From positions 1-10,476 of the forward strand of contig JACQGW010000036.1 of the NCBI GenBank assembly GCA_016199325.1: a stretch of 10,476 bases of DNA, in the 5' to 3' direction. Origin of the DNA: Chloroflexota bacterium. Lineage in GTDB: Bacteria; Chloroflexota; Dehalococcoidia; JACQGW01. The position numbers and the translations under genes are program-made. The first letter of the stretch is position 1, and every line of letters starts with the position of its first letter. Below are positions 6,199 to 10,476 of the stretch, in pieces. The notes under the pieces were generated by a model. The model did not search any database. It was not told where the DNA came from and saw only the letters and a list, made by a program, of their open reading frames with translations.

Positions 6199-7472
6199 TC
6201 GAACGCTGTGACGGCTGCGGCCCGCTCGACAATCGTCCGGCGCAGCCCGGCTACTGCCCCACCTGCGGCGAACCGGTCGCCTTTGTCTACGACTACGCTG
6301 CCTACCGCCCACGAACCGACCTGCCGGGGCTCTGGCAGCACGCCGACCTCCTGCCGGTCGCCGACCGCCGCGCCATCGTCAGCCTCGGCGAGGGCAACAC
6401 CCCGCTCATCCCGGCCAGACTGAGCACGGGTCTTTCGACGTTCTGGAAAGATGAGACGCGGAACCCGACCGGCTCGATGAAAGACCGATCGCTCGCCGTT
6501 TCCATCAGCAAGGCGAAGGAGCTTGGATGCCCGAAGGCGATCATCGCTTCGACCGGCAGCGCCGGCATCGCGGCTGCCGCCTATACCGCTCGGGCCGGGA
6601 TCGCCCTCGCCGTCCTGGTGCCGGCCGGCACGTCGCCGGACCGACTGGCGACGATGGCGCTGCTCGGGGCCGAGGTCATCGCCGTCCGTGGCTCCTTCGA
6701 GCAGATCATGGACGTCATGCTCCAGGCTCGTCGGGAGCACGGCTGGTATCTGCTTTCGACCGCCCGAGACCTGAACCCGTTCCAGGCGGAAGGCCCCAAG
6801 AGTATCGCCTACGAGATCGCCGAGCAGCTCGGCCGGGCGCCGGACGCCGTCGTCGTGCCGATCGGCGGTGGTGGCACCCTCGCCGGCATCTGGCGGGGCT
6901 TCCAGGACCTGCTGGCACTCGGCCGGATCGACGCCCCACCGCGGTTGTACGGCGTCCAGAACGTCAAGTACAATGCCCTGGCGCTCGCCCTGGAGCGAGG
7001 CCTCACCACCCAGGAGGAGATCGAGGCGCTCGGGATCGACCCTTTCCAGCCGACCGTCACGCCCAATCTCAAGCACGCCGTTCCACCCGCCTGGGAGACG
7101 GCGCTGGCGGCGCTCCGGCAATCCGGCGGCGGCGTCGCAACGGTCGCCGACGAAGAGGCGCTGGCCGGCCAGGCCGAGCTGGCCCGGCGTGAGGGGGTCT
7201 TCGTCGAAGCATCCTCGGCCGTCGTCGTGCCGGGGCTGCGACAGCTCCGCGCCAGTGGGCAGGTCCGGTCGGCCGAGACGGTCGTCGCCGTCCTGACCGG
7301 CTCCGGCTTCCGTGACGTCGGGCTCGTCGCCGGGCACCACCCGCGGGAGATTCCGGAGCTGACGCCGGCGGAATCGCTCGCTCGATTGACCAGGGAGGCC
7401 GGAGAGAACGAACCGCAGAGGCGCGGAGGACGCAGAGAGCCTGAAGATTGGGTATCCGTCCCCCAACCTTGA
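6195..7472 (+). CDS. thrC: Threonine synthase-like PLP-dependent enzyme (fold type II)
   Basis: A 425-residue protein. An N-terminal zinc-ribbon-like motif (C5, C8, C21, C24) precedes a fold-type-II PLP domain. The Schiff-base lysine is K96 in NPTGSMKDR and the phosphate-binding loop is IGGGGTLAG near 223. Threonine synthase makes threonine from O-phosphohomoserine. In family members the cofactor loop usually reads S-x-G-N; here it is STGSAG, with Ser at 122 where Asn normally faces the PLP ring, so another lyase or synthase activity is possible. The ATG overlaps the glpD stop (ATGA), with GAGG 9 bases upstream. Residues 405-425, after TREAGE, are encoded by CAGAG-rich repeat DNA and the stop codon falls inside a second repeat, so the C terminus looks extended by repeats. 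Family call firm, exact reaction uncertain; the symbol reflects family membership only. Confidence 0.82.
   Translation: MIERCDGCGPLDNRPAQPGYCPTCGEPVAFVYDYAAYRPRTDLPGLWQHADLLPVADRRAIVSLGEGNTPLIPARLSTGLSTFWKDETRNPTGSMKDRSLAVSISKAKELGCPKAIIASTGSAGIAAAAYTARAGIALAVLVPAGTSPDRLATMALLGAEVIAVRGSFEQIMDVMLQARREHGWYLLSTARDLNPFQAEGPKSIAYEIAEQLGRAPDAVVVPIGGGGTLAGIWRGFQDLLALGRIDAPPRLYGVQNVKYNALALALERGLTTQEEIEALGIDPFQPTVTPNLKHAVPPAWETALAALRQSGGGVATVADEEALAGQAELARREGVFVEASSAVVVPGLRQLRASGQVRSAETVVAVLTGSGFRDVGLVAGHHPREIPELTPAESLARLTREAGENEPQRRGGRREPEDWVSVPQP
7411..7440. repeat. CAGAG-rich repeat inside the 3' end of the threonine synthase-like gene
   Basis: The stretch consists of three approximate 9-base units, CGCAGAGGC, GCGGAGGAC and GCAGAGAGC. 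It resembles CAGAG-rich short repeats that I recall in intergenic DNA of many environmental bacteria; that likeness is from memory and is not proven here. It encodes the Q-R-R-G-G-R-R-E portion of the protein tail, unlike the hydrophobic pattern of the enzyme body. Confidence 0.5.
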
Positions 7473-7483
7473 ACCTCGTTGGG
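7448..7483 (+). promoter_or_regulatory. Competing hairpins upstream of the glpK ribosome-binding site
   Basis: CCCAAC (7462-7467) pairs perfectly with GTTGGG (7478-7483), which includes the first three bases of the glpK ribosome-binding site GGGAGG (7481-7486). The CCCAA part (7462-7466) can instead pair with TTGGG (7448-7452). The two pairings exclude each other. The stop codon of the upstream gene (7470-7472) lies in the loop, so a terminating ribosome would open the hairpin. This suggests translational coupling. The stems are only 5-6 bp, so the effect may be modest. Confidence 0.4.
7463..7478 (+). repeat. Second site of the AACCTTGAACCTCG dispersed repeat
   Basis: Sixteen bases, CCAACCTTGAACCTCG, are identical to 1373-1388, and the last 14 are the reverse complement of 1346-1359. 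The copy supplies the TGA stop (7470-7472) of the threonine synthase-like gene and forms part of the glpK leader. Confidence 0.75.
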
Positions 7484-7493
7484 AGGATACATC

Positions 7494-9002
7494 GTGAAGG
7501 CTTCGTATGTCCTGGCCCTGGACCAGGGCACCACCGGCAGCGCCGTGATCCTGTTCAACCACGACGGCGCGGCGGTCGCGACGGCCGAGCGGGAGATCCG
7601 GCAGACCTACCCCCGGCCGGGCTGGGTGGAGCACGACCCGGCCGAGATCTTCCAGTCGGTCCTCCAGACGGCTCGGGAGGTGCTCGACGCCGCCGGCGTC
7701 GCCGCCGACCAGGTCGCGGCCATCGGCATCACGAACCAGCGGGAGACGACGGTCGTCTGGGATCGGGCCACCGGCGAGCCGGTACACAATGCCATCGTCT
7801 GGCAGTGCCGGCGGACGGCGGACCTCTGCGAGGATCTGAAGCGAGCCGGCGCCGAGGATCTGATCCGGGAGCGGAGCGGCCTCGTCGTCGACGCCTACTT
7901 CTCCGGGCCGAAGGTCCGCTGGATCCTCGACCACATCCCCGACGGCCAGGCCCGGGCCGAGGCCGGCGACCTCGCCTTCGGGACGGTCGATAGCTGGCTG
8001 GTCTGGCAGCTCACCGGCGGCGCGGCCCACGTCACCGACTACTCGAACGCCTCCCGGACGATGCTTTTCAACCTCCACACGCTCCAGTGGGACCCGGACC
8101 TCCTGCGCCTCCTGAACGTCCCTCCGGCGATGCTGCCGAGGGTCCGCCCTTCCAGCGCCGTCTACGGCCGCACCAGGTCCGGCCTGTTCGCCGGTGCCGC
8201 CATCCCCATCGCCGGCATCGCCGGCGACCAGCAGGCCGCGCTGTTCGGCCAGGGCTGCCACCGGCCCGGCATGGCGAAGAACACCTACGGAACGGGATCG
8301 TTCCTGCTCCTGAACACCGGCGCGCGTCCGGTGCGCTCCAGTCGGGGCCTTCTGACGACGGTCGCCTGGGGCCTGGGCGATCGGGTCGAGTACGCCCTGG
8401 AGGGGAGTATCTTCATCACTGGAGCGGCCGTCCAGTGGCTGCGGGATGGGCTCGGCCTGATCGGCACGGCCGCCGAGGTGGAGGCGCTGGCGGGCCAGGT
8501 CGCCGATACCGGCGGCGTCTACTTCGTCCCCGCCTTCGTCGGGCTCGGCGCGCCCTACTGGGACATGTACGCCCGCGGGGCGATCGTCGGGCTGACACGC
8601 GGGACCACCCGCGCGCACCTGGCTCGCGCCACGCTGGAGGCCATCGCCTACCAGACGCGGGACGTCCTGCTCGCGATGCAGGCCGACGCCGGGCTGCCGC
8701 TGGCGACGCTGCGGGTCGACGGCGGCGGCAGTGTGAACCGCCTGCTGATGCAGCTCCAGTCGGACATCCTGGGCGTGCCGCTGGAGAAGCCGGTCGTCTC
8801 CGAGACGACCGCGCTGGGCGCCGCCTACCTGGCGGGCCTGGCCGTCGGCTACTGGGCCGATCTGGCCGACGTGGCGCGCTGCTGGCTGCTCGACCGCCGC
8901 TACGAGCCGCAGATGGCGGACCCGCACCGGGAGCAGCTCTACGCCGGCTGGGGGCGGGCGGTTGAGCGAGCGCGGGGGTGGGCTGGAGATTCGTTGCCGT
9001 AG
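7494..9002 (+). CDS. glpK: Glycerol kinase
   Basis: A 502-residue FGGY-family kinase, the same length as classic bacterial GlpK, that phosphorylates glycerol with ATP to sn-glycerol 3-phosphate in the cytoplasm. Motifs in order: LDQGTTGS (9-16), [55 protein letters not shown] with D245 as the likely catalytic base, [21 protein letters not shown] and [12 protein letters not shown]. The site phosphorylated by HPr in Firmicutes (His in TRSYHFFG) reads TRSGLFAG here, with Leu at 231, so PTS activation is not expected. GTG 7494 is preferred: GGGAGG lies 7 bases upstream, whereas an earlier in-frame TTG (7479) precedes that site. The gene starts 21 bases after the threonine synthase-like stop and feeds GlpD. 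Confidence 0.97.
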   Translation: MKASYVLALDQGTTGSAVILFNHDGAAVATAEREIRQTYPRPGWVEHDPAEIFQSVLQTAREVLDAAGVAADQVAAIGITNQRETTVVWDRATGEPVHNAIVWQCRRTADLCEDLKRAGAEDLIRERSGLVVDAYFSGPKVRWILDHIPDGQARAEAGDLAFGTVDSWLVWQLTGGAAHVTDYSNASRTMLFNLHTLQWDPDLLRLLNVPPAMLPRVRPSSAVYGRTRSGLFAGAAIPIAGIAGDQQAALFGQGCHRPGMAKNTYGTGSFLLLNTGARPVRSSRGLLTTVAWGLGDRVEYALEGSIFITGAAVQWLRDGLGLIGTAAEVEALAGQVADTGGVYFVPAFVGLGAPYWDMYARGAIVGLTRGTTRAHLARATLEAIAYQTRDVLLAMQADAGLPLATLRVDGGGSVNRLLMQLQSDILGVPLEKPVVSETTALGAAYLAGLAVGYWADLADVARCWLLDRRYEPQMADPHREQLYAGWGRAVERARGWAGDSLP

Positions 9003-9008
9003 GAGAGG

Positions 9009-9857
9009 TCACCCACCAACGGCGAGGACGACAACGCCGGCAACAAGGAGACCCACGGCGCCGACGTGCAGCGGTTTCACGCGCTCGCCCAGCACCACAC
9101 GTCCCAGGATGGTGGCGAAGACGACGCTGGTCTCGCGGGCTGTTCCGACGTAGGTCAGCGGGCCCAGCGACATGGCGGAAAGGACCAGGTAGTACGTGAG
9201 CCCGCTCAACAACCCGACCGCGGCCACAGGTCGCCAGTGCCGACGGAGCTGCTCCGCCATCACGGTCGGACCCCGGGCGATCCACGCGTAGGGCGCCAGG
9301 AGCAGGGTCAGCGCGAGGTATTCGAGCGTCAGGTAGACCGGCGCAGATATGAATTGGACGCCGATCTTGTCCACCGTCGAGTACAGCGAGATGAAGAAGC
9401 CGACGCCGAGGGCTGCTCCGAAAGGGACGCGTGGGAGCTGTCCGTCGCGCAGTCCGGGCAGCGCGATTAGTCCGATGGCTGCCAGGATGAGCGTTAGGCC
9501 AAGCCAGCCGGCGAGGCTCGGCCGTTCACCCAGGAAGAGCCATGCCCACAGGGCGATCAGGACCGGACCGGTGCCGCGAGCGACGGGATAGACGCGCGAG
9601 AACGGTCCGCGGGCGTAGGCCCGCGCAAGGAAGATCGCATAGCCGCACTGTGCAAGACCGCTCAGCACGAGGATCGGCAACAGTGGAGCAGGGAAGGGCC
9701 TGGGCAGCAGCGCCAGGGTTGGCGCGTAAAACAGCGAGGATGCCAGGAAGCTCCACCACAGCAGGGCTACCCGGTCGCCGCCAGTTTTGACCAGCAGGTT
9801 CCAGGTCGCGTGCGTCAGCGCCGCCAGAAGCGCGAGGAAGACGGCGAGGGCAACCAC
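9009..9857 (-). CDS. DMT-superfamily (EamA) transporter
   Basis: A 282-residue, very hydrophobic protein with two EamA-type halves (about 1-135 and 145-282) and roughly ten predicted membrane helices. The first half starts LALLAALTHATWNLLVK and contains ARGTGPVLIALWAWLFLGE, the helix and GE turn typical of EamA proteins. The second half repeats the pattern with TARETSVVFATILGRVVLGE. Such proteins export or import metabolites; the substrate is unknown. The GTG start at 9857 has GGAG 5 bases upstream and a well-formed promoter 41 bases further up. The gene converges on glpK with only 6 bases between stop codons and no visible terminator. It is probably not functionally tied to the glycerol operon, though export of a metabolite from it cannot be excluded. 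Confidence 0.9.
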   Translation of the reverse strand: MVALAVFLALLAALTHATWNLLVKTGGDRVALLWWSFLASSLFYAPTLALLPRPFPAPLLPILVLSGLAQCGYAIFLARAYARGPFSRVYPVARGTGPVLIALWAWLFLGERPSLAGWLGLTLILAAIGLIALPGLRDGQLPRVPFGAALGVGFFISLYSTVDKIGVQFISAPVYLTLEYLALTLLLAPYAWIARGPTVMAEQLRRHWRPVAAVGLLSGLTYYLVLSAMSLGPLTYVGTARETSVVFATILGRVVLGERVKPLHVGAVGLLVAGVVVLAVGG

Positions 9858-9897
9858 CGATGCTCCATCCGCTCGTCGATCTCACCAGTTGACGGAC

Positions 9898-9926
9898 ATC
9901 CTAGCAGGTGCGAGGTGGCCTGTCAT
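9898..9926 (-). promoter_or_regulatory. Promoter of the EamA transporter gene
   Basis: On the minus strand ATGACA (9926-9921, five of six matches to TTGACA) and TAGGAT (9903-9898) are 17 bases apart, and the -10 is preceded by TGC (extended -10). The predicted start near 9891 gives a leader of about 34 bases to GTG 9857. The -35 box lies within a small CTGTC/GACAG inverted repeat, a possible operator. Confidence 0.65.
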
Positions 9927-10039
9927 CTGCGACAGACGCGGGGGTACCTGACGCGGACGATCGCTTGTCAATACCTTTCAGCAGCTCCAGGAGGCCGATA
10001 TGGATAGTCCGAATGTGCTACGCCGAGGCGAGGGGGATA

Positions 10040-10048
10040 TGCTAGAAT
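10040..10048 (+). promoter_or_regulatory. Extended -10 promoter upstream of the HTH gene
   Basis: TGCTAGAAT is identical to the extended -10 in front of glpD (4533-4541). No recognisable -35 hexamer lies 16-18 bases upstream. A transcript starting near 10055 would carry a leader of about 130 bases to ATG 10188. Confidence 0.55.
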
Positions 10049-10050
10049 GC

Positions 10051-10162
10051 CGCGGAGTACACCGCGCCGGTCCCGGCGGCCGTCCCCATCACCCTGCGAG
10101 TGGGGTGCTGAACAGGGGACCGGCAAGGCGGTTTGTCGTACCACGAAACGGTCTGCCACGCC
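10051..10162 (+). ncRNA. Structured leader RNA candidate upstream of the HTH gene
   Basis: Several perfect stems can form in order: CGCGG/CCGCG (10051-10055, 10062-10066); CCGGTCCC/GGGACCGG (10067-10074, 10116-10123); inside it CCCCA/TGGGG (10084-10088, 10101-10105); and GTTT..CGT/ACG.AAAC (10131-10149), closed by GGCG/CGCC (10127-10130, 10159-10162). This amount of pairing suggests a cis-regulatory RNA or small RNA, but GC-rich DNA pairs easily. I could not match it to a riboswitch class, SRP RNA, 6S RNA or RNase P RNA that I know. Confidence 0.3.
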
Positions 10163-10187
10163 CAGAGAAAAGGTGGGGAGCAGCACC

Positions 10188-10442
10188 ATGAACGGCCAGA
10201 GACCGAACAACCGAGAGACGGACATCGACCGGTTCCGTACCGGGAAGGCGTATACTATTGCACAAGCCGCTGCTCTCGCCAGGACGACCCCGGCTACCGT
10301 TCGGCGCTGGCTCCAGGGATATGAGACGACCGGGCACCAGATGGAACCAGTGTTCGGCCGTAACTATTCAGCCGTCTGGGAAGCGTCTATAATGGGGAGC
10401 GAGCTTGCCCCGACGGATGGTGATGGAACAGAACGTGTGTAG
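10188..10442 (+). CDS. Small helix-turn-helix protein, probably a truncated DUF433-type regulator
   Basis: An 84-residue protein with a MerR-like/excisionase-like helix-turn-helix at about 22-45 (YTIAQAAALARTTPATVRRW). It is followed by LQGYETTGHQMEPVFG, which resembles the N-terminal part of longer DUF433-containing regulators, often antitoxin-like. In such proteins, as I recall them, a further 100 or more residues follow; here the likeness stops at G57 (10358). The last 27 residues (YSAVWEASIMGSEL and on) look like read-through of non-coding DNA that contains a TATAAT box. ATG 10188 was chosen because GGGGAG lies 7 bases upstream; an in-frame upstream extension to 10047 is low-complexity and overlaps the -10 box. 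It may be a genuine small regulator, or a remnant left by insertion or deletion. No partner toxin gene is visible before the window ends. Confidence 0.6.
   Translation: MNGQRPNNRETDIDRFRTGKAYTIAQAAALARTTPATVRRWLQGYETTGHQMEPVFGRNYSAVWEASIMGSELAPTDGDGTERV
10360..10393 (+). promoter_or_regulatory. Possible promoter reading out of the window
   Basis: A perfect TATAAT at 10388-10393 has a weak -35, TATTCA (10365-10370), exactly 17 bases upstream. It lies inside the last part of the small HTH frame. It would drive a gene starting near or beyond the right edge, for example the GTG at 10452, which stays open to 10476 but has no clear ribosome-binding site. Confidence 0.4.
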
Positions 10443-10476
10443 GCAGTACCCGTGGAACAACTGCCGATGACGCGAG

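Larger units (their letters stand above)
9858..10187. other. 330-base intergenic region with divergent promoters and a leader
   Basis: No convincing gene is seen on either strand; short open frames here are arginine- and proline-rich shadows. The left part (to about 9926) holds the transporter promoter. Next come a 5-bp hairpin, CTGTC/GACAG (9920-9924 and 9931-9935), overlapping its -35 box, and two direct copies of GACGCGG (9935-9941, 9950-9956). From 9957 to 10039 I see nothing recognisable. The right part holds an extended -10 element and a structured leader for the HTH gene. Confidence 0.6.

Noticed and set aside
4486..6312. A 608-codon open frame antisense to glpD
   Set aside because: Same shadow effect. 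Composition is low-complexity and the opposite strand encodes a complete GlpD.
7479..7493. In-frame TTG as the glpK start
   Set aside because: It lies before the ribosome-binding site GGGAGG; GTG 7494 gives the standard 502-residue protein.
6159..8927. A 922-codon open frame antisense to the threonine synthase-like gene and glpK
   Set aside because: It arises from GC-rich codon use on the other strand. The translation is rich in Arg, Gly, Asp and Val with no recognisable domain, while the sense genes have full family motifs.
10051..10162. A known riboswitch (c-di-AMP, cobalamin, SAM or guanidine type) or SRP, 6S or RNase P RNA
   Set aside because: I compared the conserved motifs I remember for these classes and found no convincing match, so only a generic structured leader is reported.
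1..10476. CRISPR array, tRNA or rRNA genes, phage genes, complete insertion sequence
   Set aside because: No regularly spaced repeats, no tRNA-like cloverleaf, no conserved rRNA segments and no transposase or phage proteins were seen.
10452..10476. Start of a partial gene at GTG 10452
   Set aside because: Only eight codons are visible and there is no clear ribosome-binding site, so it is mentioned only with the possible promoter upstream.

Overview
The window is bacterial, GC-rich DNA (roughly two thirds G+C by eye) with densely packed metabolic genes and sigma-70-type promoters. The lineage cannot be fixed from the sequence. The style of the small HTH protein at the right end, the zinc-ribbon threonine-synthase-like enzyme and the promoters suggest Chloroflexota or a similar high-GC environmental phylum; this is inference only.

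Left half, minus strand (4527 down to 105): a promoter with perfect -35 and -10 boxes drives a two-gene FAD oxidoreductase unit. The first gene is an HcnB/OoxA/sarcosine-oxidase-alpha-like subunit with a BFD-type iron-sulfur motif. The second is an HcnC/OoxB/DadA-like DAO-family subunit. A repeat-rich 184-base gap follows, holding a perfect 25-bp palindrome and a second hairpin, and then an M19 (renal dipeptidase family) peptidase. M19 enzymes often release D-amino acids from L,D-dipeptides, and DAO-type complexes oxidise D- or N-substituted amino acids, so the three genes could form a dipeptide-to-imino-acid catabolic module.

Right half, plus strand (4533 to 9002): a divergent extended -10 promoter precedes glpD (aerobic glycerol-3-phosphate dehydrogenase), a threonine-synthase-like PLP enzyme overlapping glpD by 4 bases, and glpK (glycerol kinase). 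GlpK and GlpD convert glycerol to dihydroxyacetone phosphate. The PLP enzyme between them is unexpected and has an altered cofactor-loop residue. Its last 21 residues are encoded by what looks like intergenic repeat DNA, and alternative hairpins there can pair with the glpK Shine-Dalgarno sequence. No glycerol facilitator gene is present.

Right end: a DMT-superfamily (EamA) transporter converges on glpK with a 6-base gap and has its own good promoter. The 330-base space 9858-10187 holds that promoter, another extended -10 element and a leader that can fold into several hairpins. This leader precedes a short HTH protein, which looks like the N-terminal part of a longer DUF433-type regulator cut short near 10358.

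Points most worth a second look: the shared divergent control region at 4499-4560 with its 10-bp inverted repeat; the 13-codon upstream ORF overlapping the oxidase start; the 60-base palindrome at 1264-1323; repeat DNA serving as coding and regulatory sequence between the PLP enzyme and glpK; and the truncated regulator with its structured leader. I did not find a clearly new defence, CRISPR or mobile system.
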